64,000 bases of DNA from Bacillus sp. sid0103 (GCF_019219025.1 NZ_JAHUWN010000015.1:85597-149596), one strand, 5' to 3'. Positions 16,534 to 27,904 are shown, counted from the first letter of the stretch. Notes: generated by a model not told the origin, from the sequence alone. A program made the numbers and translations.

Positions 16534-16558
16534 TAGTGGTTTTATTGGAAAATGTCAA
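16530..16558 (-). promoter_or_regulatory. Sigma-A promoter of the marR-MFS operon
   Basis: On the minus strand: TTGACA (16558-16553), 17-bp spacer, TATAGT (16535-16530). The transcript would start just before the marR-type gene, with the operator at the -10 box and initiation region. Confidence 0.85.
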
Positions 16559-16668
16559 GTAAGATTCCCGAATGGGGGGCTGATGCTATACTCACGTAAT
16601 ACTTTAATATTTGGTGGAATTTTAGTCGAGAGTCCGGGGAATTATCATGGAAACGGGCGGAATAAAAA

Positions 16669-16707
16669 AAATCCGCGGAATCCAAAACAGCCGAATTCCG
16701 CGGATTT
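16669..16707 (-). terminator. Terminator of the met operon
   Basis: AAATCCGCGGAAT (16669-16681) pairs with ATTCCGCGGATTT (16695-16707); on the minus strand the stem is followed by TTTTTTT. It lies 14 bp past the metH stop. Confidence 0.88.
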
Positions 16708-16720
16708 ATTTTAAAAATCC

Positions 16721-19700
16721 TTATCTTAACACATTAAAATATCTAGCTTCTGGATGGGCAAACACCATCGCCGAAACCGAGGCTTCCGGTTCCATCATAC
16801 AGCCCTCTGTTAGTTGAATTCCGATTTCTTCCGGCTGGATCAACTTAAATAGCTTTTTCTGATCCTCTAAATCAGGGCAGGCTGGGTATCCGAAGGAGAA
16901 ACGCTGTCCCTGATAGTGGGCGGCAAAACGGTCCTGCATGGTAAAATCGAGTGGATCTGGAAATCCCCAACGATCGCGCATTTGCCGGTGAATTAATTCC
17001 GCAAAGCCTTCCGCTGTTTCCAGTGCCAATGATTGAAGAGCATGGCTCTCTAGAAAACGTCCTTCAGCTTTGAATTGGTCTGCTTTTTGACGGATTCCTT
17101 TTCCAGCTGTCACGGTAAAGAAACCTACATAATCTTTCACGCCACTGTCAATCGATTTAACAAAATCAGCTAAACAAAGAAATGGTGCTGATTCCTGACG
17201 CGGGAAATCAAACGTTTCAATCACCTGGTCTGGATTTTCAGGATCAAATATAATCACTTTGTTTCCATCCGATTGAGCAGGGAAAAACTGATAAGCGGCA
17301 GCTGGAGTAATCCATTTGTTAATGCGAGCGTCTTCTACCAATTGATCCACCACTTCTTTTACCTTTAACGCTTTTTCATTCTTCTCGGCGAGCAATTTAG
17401 ATAGTTTACCCTTTACACCTAGATGGTGCCCAATCAGCATTTGCATATTGATATACGGTTCAATATGGGAAAGGGAGTATGATCTTAAAATATGTCTCTT
17501 CGTATCCATTGGAGTAAAAACAGGAACTTCTGTAGAAACGGTAGACCTTGGTTTTACTGCCACAGACACAGCCGAACGGCTTGGTAACTCTCTTGGAACG
17601 TCTAAAGATGCCAACTTTTCCATTTTATCATTAAGAAGTTTTTGATGTTCCTCAGGTGATCCAAGTTGATTAGCAATGGATAAGCCTGTCATCGCATCCT
17701 TTGCGTAGAGGACGAGTCCATCGTATTCCTTAGCTATTTTTGTATCGGTAAACTTTCGGGAAAGGGCAGCTCCTCCAACCAAAATAGGCAATGAAATTCC
17801 TGCTGCTTTCATGTCCTGTGCTGTTAATACCATTTGCTGTGCCGATTTAACCAGCAATCCGGATAAACCAACCATATCTGGTTTTTCTTTCTGAATGGCT
17901 TGAACTAAATCGGTTGGGTTCACTTTTATCCCTAGGTCGATCACGTTATAGCCATTATTGCTAAGAATAATATCGACTAGATTCTTACCAATATCATGGA
18001 CATCGCCTTTTACGGTAGCCAAAATGACTTTTCCTTTCGAAGCAGAAACATCGCCTTTTTCCATATGAGGCTCTAAATGAGACACTGACGCTTTCATTAC
18101 CTCTGCGCTTTGCAGAACTTCGGCAACAATTAATTGATTATCATTAAATAAACGGCCCACTTCCTTCATGCCATTCATTAAAGGTCCGTTAATAATATCA
18201 AGTGGAGCAGGATAGGTTTCAAGTGCTAGATCCAAATCCGGCAGCAAGCCTTCTTTTGTACCCTCAACCACATAATAAGCGAGTCGTTCTTCAAGACTCA
18301 TATTTGGAACAGTTACTTTCGCTTCTTTCTTTTTACCTCGATAAAATTCAGTAAAGGTAGCTAAGGTTTCATCTGTCGTATCAAATAAAAGGGCTTCTGC
18401 TAACTGGACTTCTTCTTTGGATATGGAAGCAAACCTCTCTAGTTTTTCAGTATTAACGATCGCATAATCAAGCCCGGCATGAGTACAATGGTAAAGAAAC
18501 ACAGAATTTAAAACTTCTCTTCCGACAGGAGGAAGACCGAAAGACACGTTACTTATTCCGAGAATAGTTTGGGTTTCCGGTAGATGTTCTTTGATTAATT
18601 TAATTCCCTCGACCGTTGCCTTAGCAGAGCCTATATATTGTTCATCCCCTGTACCAACTGGAAAAACCAGCGGGTCAAAAATAAGATCTTGTGGTTTAAG
18701 CTTATATTTGTTTACTAATAGGTCATAGGAACGTTTGGCAATGGTTAATTTTTGCTCTGCTGTAACGCCCATACCCTCTTCATCAATAGTTCCTACTACT
18801 ACGGCACCACCGTATCGGTGAATTAAAGGAACGATTGCTTCAAATCTTTCTTCGCCATCCTCTAGGTTAATTGAATTAATAATCGCTTTACCTTGCGAAT
18901 ATTTGAGTGCCTTTTCAATGACTTTCTCGTCAGTTGAATCAATGACAAGTGGCACCTTGACTTTCTTAACCACTTCTTGAATGAAATTTTCCATATCGAT
19001 AATCTCTTCGCGGTCTGGGTCTGCAAGACAAATATCGATTACATGTGCTCCACCCTTAACCTGTGCTCGGGCAATTTCAGAAGCTTCTTCAAATTTTCCT
19101 TCAGTTATTAAACGTTTGAATTTGCGCGATCCAATAACGTTCGTGCGTTCGCCAACCATAATCGGCCTTAAAGTCGGATCATCGTAAACAAATGGCTCAA
19201 TACCTGAAACCATATGAACAGTGGATTGCTTGGTTTCTCGTGGTTTAAAGTTTTTCATGGCTTCAGATATTGCGCTAATATGATCAGGAGTTGTCCCGCA
19301 ACATCCGCCAACAATATTTAGCCAACCATGAGCCGCAAAATCAGAAAGCTTTTTCGCAAGAATTTCTGGTGATTCATGATAGTGCCCTTCTTCATCAGGC
19401 AAACCAGCATTCGGATAACAACTTACTGCTGTTGTTGCAAGATCGGAAAGGGAACGTATATGGTCTTGCATAAATTCTGGACCCGTAGCACAGTTAAGTC
19501 CAACAGCCACGGGATTCATATGCTCAACGGAAATATAGAACGATTCGATGGACTGTCCGGCAAGAGTTGTGCCCATTGGTTCAATGGTTCCGGATATCAC
19601 TATTGGAAGTGTGGTTCCAGTTTTTGAAAAAGCACTTTGAATGCCTGAGAAACCAGCTTTTACATTCAACATATCCTGGCTCGTTTCAAGTAGAAGAAGG

Positions 19701-20170
19701 TCGACGCCACCGTCAATTAAGCCAAGCGCTTGTTCCTCGTAGCTGGCCGCAAGTGCATCAAAGGTTGTTCCGCCCGTCACACTTAGTGTTTTCGTTGTCG
19801 GACCCATAGAACCAGCTACAAAACGTGGCCATCCGTCGGTATAAACCTTTTGGACTTCGCCTATTGCGATCATCGCAGCGATTTTATTGATTTCATAGGC
19901 TTTGTAGCCGAGACCATACTCATCAAGGACAATGCTTGTAGCTCCAAACGTATTGGTTTCGATAATGTCTGCTCCAGCTTCTAAATATTCACGGTGAATA
20001 TTAGCAATAACAGAGGGAGCCGTTAAATTAAGGTGTTCGTTACAGCCATCATATTCTTCGCCGCCAAAATCGTCAGCGGTAAGGTTTACTCGTTGAAGCA
20101 TCGTTCCCATTGCTCCGTCCATAACGAGGATTCGTTTCTTTAACTGATCAGTAAATGATGTTTTCAGCAA
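16721..20170 (-). CDS. metH: Cobalamin-dependent methionine synthase
   Basis: 1149 residues, close to the usual ~1200. Domain order is: homocysteine-binding barrel (1-330, zinc cysteines in GLNCATG and [10 protein letters not shown]), pterin-binding barrel (about 340-600, [11 protein letters not shown] and [13 protein letters not shown]), cobalamin domain (about 640-870, with the B12 ligand motif DVHDIGKN), and the S-adenosylmethionine reactivation domain (about 900-1149). It transfers a methyl group from 5-methyl-THF to homocysteine. TTG start at 20170 behind GAGGGGGAA, overlapping the end of yitJ by 23 bases. Last gene of the S-box operon. Confidence 0.97.
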   Translation of the reverse strand: MLKTSFTDQLKKRILVMDGAMGTMLQRVNLTADDFGGEEYDGCNEHLNLTAPSVIANIHREYLEAGADIIETNTFGATSIVLDEYGLGYKAYEINKIAAMIAIGEVQKVYTDGWPRFVAGSMGPTTKTLSVTGGTTFDALAASYEEQALGLIDGGVDLLLLETSQDMLNVKAGFSGIQSAFSKTGTTLPIVISGTIEPMGTTLAGQSIESFYISVEHMNPVAVGLNCATGPEFMQDHIRSLSDLATTAVSCYPNAGLPDEEGHYHESPEILAKKLSDFAAHGWLNIVGGCCGTTPDHISAISEAMKNFKPRETKQSTVHMVSGIEPFVYDDPTLRPIMVGERTNVIGSRKFKRLITEGKFEEASEIARAQVKGGAHVIDICLADPDREEIIDMENFIQEVVKKVKVPLVIDSTDEKVIEKALKYSQGKAIINSINLEDGEERFEAIVPLIHRYGGAVVVGTIDEEGMGVTAEQKLTIAKRSYDLLVNKYKLKPQDLIFDPLVFPVGTGDEQYIGSAKATVEGIKLIKEHLPETQTILGISNVSFGLPPVGREVLNSVFLYHCTHAGLDYAIVNTEKLERFASISKEEVQLAEALLFDTTDETLATFTEFYRGKKKEAKVTVPNMSLEERLAYYVVEGTKEGLLPDLDLALETYPAPLDIINGPLMNGMKEVGRLFNDNQLIVAEVLQSAEVMKASVSHLEPHMEKGDVSASKGKVILATVKGDVHDIGKNLVDIILSNNGYNVIDLGIKVNPTDLVQAIQKEKPDMVGLSGLLVKSAQQMVLTAQDMKAAGISLPILVGGAALSRKFTDTKIAKEYDGLVLYAKDAMTGLSIANQLGSPEEHQKLLNDKMEKLASLDVPRELPSRSAVSVAVKPRSTVSTEVPVFTPMDTKRHILRSYSLSHIEPYINMQMLIGHHLGVKGKLSKLLAEKNEKALKVKEVVDQLVEDARINKWITPAAAYQFFPAQSDGNKVIIFDPENPDQVIETFDFPRQESAPFLCLADFVKSIDSGVKDYVGFFTVTAGKGIRQKADQFKAEGRFLESHALQSLALETAEGFAELIHRQMRDRWGFPDPLDFTMQDRFAAHYQGQRFSFGYPACPDLEDQKKLFKLIQPEEIGIQLTEGCMMEPEASVSAMVFAHPEARYFNVLR

Positions 20171-22013
20171 TGTTGTTCCCCCTCACTTCACTTGCACGCT
20201 GGCGCGTGTATAGAGCCAGCTCAGCTGTTAGTTCATAGCGTAAAAATGGTGTAATCAAATAAATACCGTTAAATAAATCAAGTGCGGTATCTATTAATGA
20301 TTTTGTAATTTCAATTCCTTCCCGTGCGGCTTGAAGGGGATTGTCGTTTAAGCTTGCCATTCGGTTTCGAATGGAATCAGCAATTTTGATCCCCGGCACT
20401 TCATTATGAAGGAACTCGGCATTTTTACTGCTTGTCAGCGGCATAAGGCCAATATAAATTGGTGCATCAAGATGTTTGGTATTTTCATAGACTTCGATTA
20501 ATTTTTCCTCCGAAAAAACAGGCTGGGAGATAAAGTAATCTGCTCCGTATTGTATCTTTTTCTCCAACCTCTTTACAGCTTTTTCAACTGAACGGACATT
20601 TGGGTTGAAGGCAGCGGCAATGCTAAAAGCGGTTTTTTGTCCCAAATCTTTTCCGGAAAAAGATAAACCTTCATTCAATTGCTTAATCATCTGGATTAAT
20701 TCAAAAGAAGACACATCGTAAACAGAAGAAGCTCCCGGAAAATCGCCTACTCTTGCAGGGTCACCAGTGATCGCTAAGACATCATTCATCCCAAGCGTAT
20801 GAAGACCCATTAAATGGGACTGTAAGCCAATAATATTGCGGTCACGGCAGGCAATATGAATCAGCGGCCGCATTCCTAATTTCTCTTTTACCAAATATCC
20901 TAAAGATTCATTGGATATCCGCACCGTAGCAAGAGAATTATCCGCTAAAGTAATGGAGTCAATACCTGCTTCTTTTAGGGCTTTGGCTCCTTCGAAGAAC
21001 TTTGTCGTGTCTAGTTTTCTAGGTGGGTCTAATTCTACGATCACCGAGGGTCTTTCCTTCACAATTTCCTGAAGGGGAGCGAACTCCCTTTGTGGAGTAA
21101 GGCGATCAACAATGATGCTCTTTGGTTTTAATTTTACTATTTTTTCAGTAATTGGGAAACTATTCTTTAATTCAGCAGCAAAGGCTTTAATGTGGTCTGG
21201 CGTTGTACCGCAGCAGCCCCCAAGTAACCGAACACCTTGGTTCCGGAAAGCTCTTGCTGAATTTCGAAAATAATCAGCATCTCCCTCGTAATGAAATTTA
21301 CCGTCCGTATAAGCAGGGAGACTAGCGTTTGGATAAGCAGATAAGAAAGCATGTTCAGGTAATTCGATTTGTTCCAAGGCTAATAGCATATGATGGGGAC
21401 CTAGACGGCAATTAAGTCCTACTACATCAGCCCCGAGCGCTTCCAGTCGTTTTAAGGCGTCATTGACAGGTGTACGATCTTGTAAAAATCCTGGTTCCTG
21501 ATGGGAGACCTGAGCGATGATTGGCAGTTTTGTTTCCTTTCTGGCAATGGTTAGAATGGTCTCGAGTTCTTCAAGATCGTAAAAGGTTTCAAGCAATAGG
21601 CCATCTACTCCTTCTAGGAGGAGACAATACAATTGTTCACGAAAACTTCGTTTTAATTCTTCTATAGAAATGGAATCGGGTTTTATTCCTCGATTGCCTC
21701 CAATAGTTCCAAGGACGTACGTATTAGTTTGAGAAGCTGCCTTTTTAGCTAATCGGACGGCTTCACTGTTAATTTCCTTTACGGAATCCTCTAAACCATA
21801 CCGCTGCAGCTTTAGGTAGTTTGCCGCATAGGTATTGGTTTGAATAACATCTGCTCCCGCATCAATATAGGTTTTATGGATCGATTGGATGTGGTTTGGC
21901 TGGGAAAGATTCAATTCCTCCAAACAGCTATCCTTACCGTAGGAATACAAGAGAGTACCCATTGCACCATCTGCAATTAAGATTTGATTTTGTAATTTTT
22001 CTAAAAAGCTCAT
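20148..22013 (-). CDS. yitJ: Bifunctional homocysteine S-methyltransferase / methylenetetrahydrofolate reductase
   Basis: 621 residues in two parts. Residues 1-290 form a homocysteine methyltransferase barrel with zinc cysteines in GLNCRLG and [10 protein letters not shown]. Residues about 320-610 form a MetF-type 5,10-methylene-THF reductase ([44 protein letters not shown]). B. subtilis YitJ has the same fusion. It supplies 5-methyl-THF for MetH and may itself methylate homocysteine. ATG 22013 overlaps the metC stop (ATGA), so translation is coupled. Confidence 0.95.
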   Translation of the reverse strand: MSFLEKLQNQILIADGAMGTLLYSYGKDSCLEELNLSQPNHIQSIHKTYIDAGADVIQTNTYAANYLKLQRYGLEDSVKEINSEAVRLAKKAASQTNTYVLGTIGGNRGIKPDSISIEELKRSFREQLYCLLLEGVDGLLLETFYDLEELETILTIARKETKLPIIAQVSHQEPGFLQDRTPVNDALKRLEALGADVVGLNCRLGPHHMLLALEQIELPEHAFLSAYPNASLPAYTDGKFHYEGDADYFRNSARAFRNQGVRLLGGCCGTTPDHIKAFAAELKNSFPITEKIVKLKPKSIIVDRLTPQREFAPLQEIVKERPSVIVELDPPRKLDTTKFFEGAKALKEAGIDSITLADNSLATVRISNESLGYLVKEKLGMRPLIHIACRDRNIIGLQSHLMGLHTLGMNDVLAITGDPARVGDFPGASSVYDVSSFELIQMIKQLNEGLSFSGKDLGQKTAFSIAAAFNPNVRSVEKAVKRLEKKIQYGADYFISQPVFSEEKLIEVYENTKHLDAPIYIGLMPLTSSKNAEFLHNEVPGIKIADSIRNRMASLNDNPLQAAREGIEITKSLIDTALDLFNGIYLITPFLRYELTAELALYTRQRASEVRGNNIAENIIY

Positions 22014-23203
22014 GATGATTCTCCTTGATGTAATACCAAATGTTTATCGCGAACTTGCTCAAGTGCCTGTGAAAAATCCTTAATCAAATCATCCGGATTT
22101 TCGAGCCCAACCGATAAGCGAACTAGGCTATTTGTAATCCCACGCTTTTCTCTCTCCTCTTGAGGCATTGCCGCATGGGACATTTTCGATGGATAGGAAA
22201 GAATGGATTCAACTGCTCCGAGGCTGACAGCAAATACAGGTATTTTTACGTTTGCAAGAAAGGTTCGAAGCGCATCTTCATTCGCCAATTCAAATGATAA
22301 GACTGCTCCAGGACCAGCTGCTTGCTCTTTCTGAATTTGATATTGCGGGTGACTTTCGAGCCCCGGATAATGAACCTTATCAACAAGCGGGTGAGCATCT
22401 AAATATTCCGCAAGTTTAATAGCTGATTTTTGTGATTGTTCCAATCGAACGTGAAGCGTCTTGATCCCTCTTAAAACGAGCCATGCATCTTGAACACCTA
22501 AGATGGCCCCAAACCCATTTTGTAAAAAGCCTAATCTTTTCGCCAAGTCTTCGTCATTAACGACAGCAAGTCCAGCAACCACATCACTATGACCGGATAG
22601 GAATTTCGTAGCACTATGCAGGACAACATCTGCTCCTAACTCCAATGGCTTTTGGTGGGAAGGTGTGAGGAATGTGTTATCAACAAAGGTTAGTGCGCCC
22701 GTCTCCTTAGCGAGATTGCTTATCGCATGTATGTCCGTTACTTTCATTAAAGGATTCGAAGGAGTTTCCACATAAAACGCCTTCGTATTCGGCTGAATCG
22801 CTTGTTTTACTTCCTCTAGATTAGTCATATCGACAAAGGTATGTTCGATTCCGAGCCGAGTGAGGACCTGAGTAACCATCCGAAATGTACCCCCATAGAC
22901 ATCCTCGGTTATTACAATATGATCACCTGCAGAAAGCAAGAGGAAGGATGTTGAAATCGCAGCCATACCAGATGAAAAGGCAAATCCTTTTAATCCGCCT
23001 TCGAGTTCTGCAATGACATCTTCAAGTGCTTCTCTTGTCGGATTTAAACTCCGGCCATAATCGTACTTGCCAAACTGATCGAAATCAGATTGGTGGAAGG
23101 TAGATGCATGCTGAATGGGTACACTAACGGCTCCAGTTGTGGGATCAATTTTGTGCTTATTATGAAGGAGCCTGGTTTCAAACGTATATTCATCGTGTGC
23201 CAT
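22010..23203 (-). CDS. metC: Cystathionine beta-lyase (MetC)
   Basis: 397 residues of the Cys/Met-metabolism PLP-dependent family. The cofactor lysine is in [19 protein letters not shown]; other signatures are the N-terminal [23 protein letters not shown] and [14 protein letters not shown]. By position next to metI and similarity to B. subtilis MetC it should cleave cystathionine to homocysteine, pyruvate and ammonia. Alternative activities (gamma-lyase or gamma-synthase) cannot be excluded by motif alone. Starts within the stop of metI (TAATG). Confidence 0.9.
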   Translation of the reverse strand: MAHDEYTFETRLLHNKHKIDPTTGAVSVPIQHASTFHQSDFDQFGKYDYGRSLNPTREALEDVIAELEGGLKGFAFSSGMAAISTSFLLLSAGDHIVITEDVYGGTFRMVTQVLTRLGIEHTFVDMTNLEEVKQAIQPNTKAFYVETPSNPLMKVTDIHAISNLAKETGALTFVDNTFLTPSHQKPLELGADVVLHSATKFLSGHSDVVAGLAVVNDEDLAKRLGFLQNGFGAILGVQDAWLVLRGIKTLHVRLEQSQKSAIKLAEYLDAHPLVDKVHYPGLESHPQYQIQKEQAAGPGAVLSFELANEDALRTFLANVKIPVFAVSLGAVESILSYPSKMSHAAMPQEEREKRGITNSLVRLSVGLENPDDLIKDFSQALEQVRDKHLVLHQGESS

Positions 23204-24315
23204 TATGCAATCACTCCTTCTTGGACATGGGCAAAAGCTTTTTCCAAATCTTCAATTATGTCTTGTGAATCCTCAAGTCCAACGGAAAAACGTAATAAAC
23301 GATTGCAAACGCCTGCTTGAATGCGAATCTCTTCTGGGATATCCATATGTGTTTGCGTTGCTGGATAAGTAATGAAGCTTTCTGTTCCACCTAAGCTTTC
23401 TGCAAAACTGATTAAATTTAAATTCTGTAAAAATGGATTCACCCAAGCTTCGTCTTTTATTCTAAAAGAAACCATTCCACCACGTCCCGGGTAAAGGACA
23501 TCTGTTACGGCATCATGCTGAGCAAGGAATTCGACAATCGCCTTTGCATTTTTTTCATGGCGTTCCATTCGTAGTGACAATGTTTTCATTCCGCGCATTA
23601 ATAGCCAAGAATCAAATGGACTTAAGACCGCTCCGGCACCGTTATGATGGAAGGCCAATGCTTCACAAAGTTCTTTTCCTTTTGCCACAACGAGCCCGGC
23701 TAGGACATCATTATGGCCTCCAAGGTATTTTGTTGCACTGTGAATGACAATATCAGCACCTAGAGCTATTGGCTGCTGTAATAGTGGTGTATAGAATGTG
23801 TTGTCGACAATTAGCAAAAGGCCATGTTCCTTGGCAATCTTTGATACAGCGGCAATATCGGATTCCTGCATTAAAGGATTAGTGGGTGTCTCTAGGAAAA
23901 TAGCTTTCGTTTGCGAAGTAATTTTCTTTTCAATTTCTACCGGACAACAGGTATTGACATATTGACTCTTCAAGCCCCATTTTTGATAGCCTTTTTCTAA
24001 TAGACGGTAGGTTCCTCCATATAAATCTTCGCTAACAAGCCATTCATCACCGGATTCAAATAATGAAAGAATCGTTAAAATAGCTGACATACCAGAGCTA
24101 CAGGCAAAACCTTGATCTCCGCCTTCTAAATCCGCAATTGTTTTTTCTAGAAGTTGGCGGGTTGGATTCCCTGTTCGGATATAATCAAAACCAGTTGATT
24201 GGCCAATTCCCTCATGGCGAAAGGCCGTTGAAAAGTATACAGGCGGATTAACGGTTCCAGTAGTTGTTTCACTGCGGTTTCCAATTTGGGCAAGTTTCGT
24301 ATCAATTTTGTACAT
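23203..24315 (-). CDS. metI: Cystathionine gamma-synthase / O-acetylhomoserine thiolyase (MetI)
   Basis: 370 residues, same PLP fold as MetC. Motifs include FDYIRTGNPTRQLLEKTIADLEGG, SSGMSAIL, LETPTNPLMQESDI and the cofactor lysine in VIHSATKYLGGHNDVLAG. It joins cysteine (or sulfide) to an activated homoserine, the first dedicated step to methionine. It is the first gene of metI-metC-yitJ-metH and is directly preceded by an S-box riboswitch, so the operon is turned off when SAM is plentiful. Confidence 0.92.
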   Translation of the reverse strand: MYKIDTKLAQIGNRSETTTGTVNPPVYFSTAFRHEGIGQSTGFDYIRTGNPTRQLLEKTIADLEGGDQGFACSSGMSAILTILSLFESGDEWLVSEDLYGGTYRLLEKGYQKWGLKSQYVNTCCPVEIEKKITSQTKAIFLETPTNPLMQESDIAAVSKIAKEHGLLLIVDNTFYTPLLQQPIALGADIVIHSATKYLGGHNDVLAGLVVAKGKELCEALAFHHNGAGAVLSPFDSWLLMRGMKTLSLRMERHEKNAKAIVEFLAQHDAVTDVLYPGRGGMVSFRIKDEAWVNPFLQNLNLISFAESLGGTESFITYPATQTHMDIPEEIRIQAGVCNRLLRFSVGLEDSQDIIEDLEKAFAHVQEGVIA

Positions 24316-24340
24316 AATGCACTCTCCTTGTTTTATAAAA

Positions 24341-24510
24341 ATAAAAAAAGCCTTCTATAAGAAGAAGACTTTTGTAAGTACGACCAAAGCGTCATTCTTC
24401 TTATCTCGCAAATTAGAAAATAATTTGCAGGACTTAGCACCTTTTCAATGGCGAGCCATTGATGGTTGCTGAGGTGTCGCAGGGCCATTCCCTCAACCTC
24501 TCTTGATAAG
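24341..24510 (-). ncRNA. SAM riboswitch (S-box leader) of the met operon
   Basis: The minus strand begins CTTATCAAGAGAGGTTGAGG at 24510 and continues with GGCCCTGCGACACCTCAGCAACC, the conserved S-box core. It runs to a terminator stem and T-run (AGAAGGCTTTTTTT) at about 24343-24365. Binding of SAM favours the terminator; without SAM an antiterminator allows transcription of metI-metC-yitJ-metH. Confidence 0.97.
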
Positions 24511-24603
24511 AAAACAATATTTAGATTATTTATAAAATTTACTACAACTGTATAGGTGGAGTCAATAGTTTTTTTATGTCAACATGATCAGTTGATACCT
24601 TTC

Positions 24604-25317
24604 TTATTTAAATAAAAAAACTTGGATGTTATTTTGGCTGTCGATTGTGCAGAGCAATACGTTACTTATTTCAACCTTATGAAAGTTGACAAGTGTATTA
24701 ACAAGCCAGTCTTCCATTACGTTTATTTCTTTTAGGGCAGAATAATCTATCTTGCCCTCTCGTATCACCGTTTTGGGGAGATCAAATGGCTCTACGGTCA
24801 TTTGATAATTTGCCGGTGTCAAAGCCACATATTGTGGATCCAAAAATATTGAGATCTTGCCATCTGATTCCCACAATGCCAAAGCGACTTTTTTCAGATC
24901 TTCTACTTTTTCTTTGCGTAACTCTGCTAATAAATGATCAATAGAAATTCTCGCTTTCTTTAAGCCTTTATAGTTGATTTCACCATTTTTTATAAGCGGA
25001 TATGGTGCTGGATCCAAGAACTTTTCAATACGGTTCGATTTTAGGCTGATGAATAAACTTGCTGTGTACAAGACCACCAATACAATGGTTGAAATCATCG
25101 AACCCTTCATTCCAAGCCGTTGATCTGATAATGGATGAGCAATGATATTACCGAGGACTAATGTGATAACAAAATCTAATAATCTTAATTGGGAAATAGC
25201 ACGTTGGCCCATGACTTTTGCAACAATCAGCAAAAAGAAGAACGCAATAATAGATCTTAATATCCACTCAATAGAACTAAGTGTTTCTTGGCTATGAAAA
25301 AAATCCAATGAAGACAC
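24604..25317 (-). CDS. DUF421 membrane protein (YetF family)
   Basis: 237 residues. Three predicted helices at the N-terminus (around residues 15-90) contain the family hallmark AKVMGQRAISQLRLLDFVITLVLGNIIAHPL. A soluble C-terminal domain follows, including PLIKNGEINYKGLKKARISIDHLLAELR and a repeat of the same kind (VIREGKIDYSALKE). YetF-like proteins are spread through Bacillaceae, several copies per genome; in spore formers some relatives have been linked to the spore inner membrane. The precise function here is unknown. Stands alone. Confidence 0.85.
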   Translation of the reverse strand: MSSLDFFHSQETLSSIEWILRSIIAFFFLLIVAKVMGQRAISQLRLLDFVITLVLGNIIAHPLSDQRLGMKGSMISTIVLVVLYTASLFISLKSNRIEKFLDPAPYPLIKNGEINYKGLKKARISIDHLLAELRKEKVEDLKKVALALWESDGKISIFLDPQYVALTPANYQMTVEPFDLPKTVIREGKIDYSALKEINVMEDWLVNTLVNFHKVEISNVLLCTIDSQNNIQVFLFK

Positions 25318-25387
25318 ATCCTTTTCATAAAAAACATCTCACTTAGTATTGGCACAGTTCATCAATTTTCTACCTTTGTTCGGTAAA

Positions 25388-25423
25388 AAAACAAAAACAG
25401 GATAAGCTCATCGCTAATCCTGT
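25388..25423 (-). terminator. Terminator of the 6-phosphogluconolactonase gene
   Basis: ACAGGAT / ATCCTGT arms (25397-25403 and 25417-25423) around GCGATGAGC-type loop, followed on the minus strand by TTTTTGTTTTTTT. Confidence 0.82.
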
Positions 25424-25430
25424 CTTGATA

Positions 25431-26483
25431 TTACACATGTAAGAATTTGATACAAACGGGATGCGGCACTTCGATATCCGACAGTAATAATGTAAGTTTT
25501 CCGGTATTCAGATCCCGTGAAAACAACACAATATTGCTGGACTCTTGATTGGAAGCAATGATGAATTTCTCGGTTGGGTCTAACATAAAGTCTCTCGGCC
25601 AGTCACCTTCAGTAGATGTACGCTCAACAAAGCTTAGTTCGCCGGTTTCTTGATCAACACGGAACACTGCAATACTGTTATGGCCGCGGTTACCAGCGTA
25701 TACAAACCGTCCATCAGAAGAAATATGAATCGCACTTCCTTGGTTATTCTCGTTAAAATCGTCAGGAAGAGTAGAAATATATTGTCTCTCTGTGAAATGG
25801 CCATTTTCTGGGTGGTAGGTTAAAACAATCACTTCGGAACTAAACTCGGTCATGATGTAAGCAAGGTTTTTGGTTGGATGGTAAGTAAGATGTCTTGGTC
25901 CGCTGCCGCCTTTTAATGGTAAGCGGCTAACCTCTTCAAGAGAGCCATCATCGCCAATTTGATAGGTAATCAAACAGTCGATTCCTAACTCAACTACTGC
26001 AACGTACTTTTCGTCTGGTGTGACCCCTGCAAAATGAGTATGTGGTTTTTCTTGTCTAGGATCTGGTCCGGCCCCCTCGTGTTTCATAATTGAAACGGGG
26101 GGATTAAGTGCCCCTGTAGTTGGATTTAGTAAATAGGATTCAACCGAGCCCTTGTGGTAATTTGAACTGAATAAATACTTCCTGGTTGAATCTAAACTAA
26201 CATGACAAGGGGATGATCCTGGTAATAGCTGTTTGTTAATCGGTGTTAGTTCTCCTGACGTTTTATTAATCGAATACGCTGCGACACCGCCCTCGTCTCC
26301 TTCTTTCATTACCGCGTAAAGATACTGATTGTCCTTACTAATGGTTACATATGTAGGATTTTCTAAGTTTGCCACGGCTTTAATATCCGATATTTTTGCG
26401 GAATCAGTGTCAAAAGAAAACGAGTAAACCCCTTTACTGTCTCCTTTTGTGTACGTTCCTATGTAGCCAAAAAATTTGGTCAT
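25431..26483 (-). CDS. pgl: 6-phosphogluconolactonase, beta-propeller type (YkgB-like)
   Basis: 350 residues with the seven-bladed lactonase propeller pattern. It starts MTKFFGYIGTYTKGDSKGVYSF and repeats blades such as ATFSSNYHKGSVESY-like YLFSSNYHKGSVESYLLN, HTHFAGVTPDEKYVAV, GPRHLTYHPTKNLAYIM, AIHISSDGRFVYAGNRGHNSIAVF and PRDFMLDPTEKFIIASNQ. Enzymes of this type hydrolyse 6-phosphogluconolactone in the oxidative pentose-phosphate pathway; B. subtilis YkgB is one. The family also includes other lactonases. Single gene with its own terminator. Confidence 0.85.
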   Translation of the reverse strand: MTKFFGYIGTYTKGDSKGVYSFSFDTDSAKISDIKAVANLENPTYVTISKDNQYLYAVMKEGDEGGVAAYSINKTSGELTPINKQLLPGSSPCHVSLDSTRKYLFSSNYHKGSVESYLLNPTTGALNPPVSIMKHEGAGPDPRQEKPHTHFAGVTPDEKYVAVVELGIDCLITYQIGDDGSLEEVSRLPLKGGSGPRHLTYHPTKNLAYIMTEFSSEVIVLTYHPENGHFTERQYISTLPDDFNENNQGSAIHISSDGRFVYAGNRGHNSIAVFRVDQETGELSFVERTSTEGDWPRDFMLDPTEKFIIASNQESSNIVLFSRDLNTGKLTLLLSDIEVPHPVCIKFLHV

Positions 26484-26772
26484 AATGAATTAGCTCCTTG
26501 TATTCAAAATTAGTTCCTTTCTATTTTAACAAAAGATGGGAAGATTATTTATTATAACGACTTCTGCTAAGATAGAAGCAAAAAATAAAGCATCTTAAAA
26601 TGTTTCTTGTTTTTAAATAAATTTCTAGACATTTGATGAAATGATAGTATAAAAAAGTTGTAACTCAACGTGGTTAAAACTATGATGGGATTGAAGAAAT
26701 CAATGAAAAAAAGGCAAGTCTTATAATTGGAACTCAATCTATTATAAATTCATGAAAAGAGGCGAAGAATAC

Positions 26773-27765
26773 ATGGTTTATGAAGCAGCAGAAAATCGTT
26801 ATGAATCAATGAAATATAATCGCAGTGGACGTTCAGGGTTAATACTACCAGCCGTTTCACTTGGACTATGGCATAACTTTGGCGGAGTCGACACCTATGA
26901 AAATGGCCGGGCAATGCTGAGAAGGGCGTTTGATTTAGGAATTACTCATTTTGATTTGGCCAACAATTATGGCCCGCCAGCGGGGTCTGCTGAAGAAATG
27001 TTCGGTAGAATCTTAAAGACAGACTTTGCTCCCTACCGAGATGAAATGATTATTTCTACCAAAGCTGGCTACTACATGTGGCCAGGACCGTATGGAGATT
27101 GGGGTTCAAGAAAATACTTGGTTTCAAGTCTAGATCAGAGTCTAAAACGATTGGGACTTGATTATGTCGATATTTTCTATTCTCACCGTCCAGATCCAAA
27201 TACACCGCTTGAGGAAACCATGGGAGCATTAGATTCAATTGTTCGTCAAGGTAAAGCGTTGTATGTTGGGATCTCCAATTATAGTGCTGAGCAAACAGCT
27301 GAAGCAATTAAAATCTTAAATGAGCTAGGTACACCATTGTTGATCCACCAGCCAAAATATTCCATGTTTAACCGCTGGATTGAGGACGGCTTGCAGGACG
27401 TTCTGCAGGAAAACGGTGTAGGTTCGATTGCCTTTAGTCCATTAGCACAAGGTTTATTAACCAATAAATACCTAACAGGGATCCCAGCAGATTCTCGTGC
27501 AGCAAAACCAACTGGGTTCCTAAGTAAGGATCATGTAACAACTGAGGTTGTGGAGCGTGTTCAAAAGTTAAATGAAATAGCAGTTGAGCGCGGACAAAGT
27601 CTCTCTCAAATGGCTCTTGCCTGGGTTTTACGCAAAGGAATGGTTACTTCTGTCCTAATTGGTGCAAGCAGAGTGAGTCAAATTGAGGAAAATGTTGCTG
27701 CAGTGAATAACCTTGATTTTTCTGATCAAGAATTAGCAAGGATTGAGGATATTCTTAATAGCTAG
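26773..27765 (+). CDS. Aldo/keto reductase (YghZ-like)
   Basis: Start placed at ATG 26773 behind AGAGGCGAAG; the in-frame ATG at 26752 has no ribosome site. The 330-residue barrel has the catalytic tetrad: Asp and Tyr in THFDLANNYGPP, Lys in IISTKAGY, His in IFYSHRPD. The inserted loop YYMWPGPYGDWGSRKYL and the C-terminal NADPH site VLIGASRVSQIEENV are as in E. coli YghZ, which reduces L-glyceraldehyde 3-phosphate and methylglyoxal. It likely detoxifies such aldehydes with NADPH. A strong terminator (AAAATGCCATTT hairpin, 27780-27808) follows. Confidence 0.9.
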   Translation: MVYEAAENRYESMKYNRSGRSGLILPAVSLGLWHNFGGVDTYENGRAMLRRAFDLGITHFDLANNYGPPAGSAEEMFGRILKTDFAPYRDEMIISTKAGYYMWPGPYGDWGSRKYLVSSLDQSLKRLGLDYVDIFYSHRPDPNTPLEETMGALDSIVRQGKALYVGISNYSAEQTAEAIKILNELGTPLLIHQPKYSMFNRWIEDGLQDVLQENGVGSIAFSPLAQGLLTNKYLTGIPADSRAAKPTGFLSKDHVTTEVVERVQKLNEIAVERGQSLSQMALAWVLRKGMVTSVLIGASRVSQIEENVAAVNNLDFSDQELARIEDILNS

Positions 27766-27779
27766 TGTAGATAAAGTTT

Positions 27780-27808
27780 AAAAATGCCATTTTAAAAATG
27801 GCATTTTT
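27780..27808 (+). terminator. Terminator after aldo/keto reductase gene
   Basis: AAAAATGCCATTT and AAATGGCATTTTT arms with a 3-base loop and T-run; near-perfect and probably active on both strands. Confidence 0.88.
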
Positions 27809-27904
27809 CTTATATAATGGAGGTTCTTTTATTTGCATTATTCAGGCGGATAAGTGATATTTATACTATCTACGAAAACGCGCATCTATAAAAAGGAGAC
27901 TATC

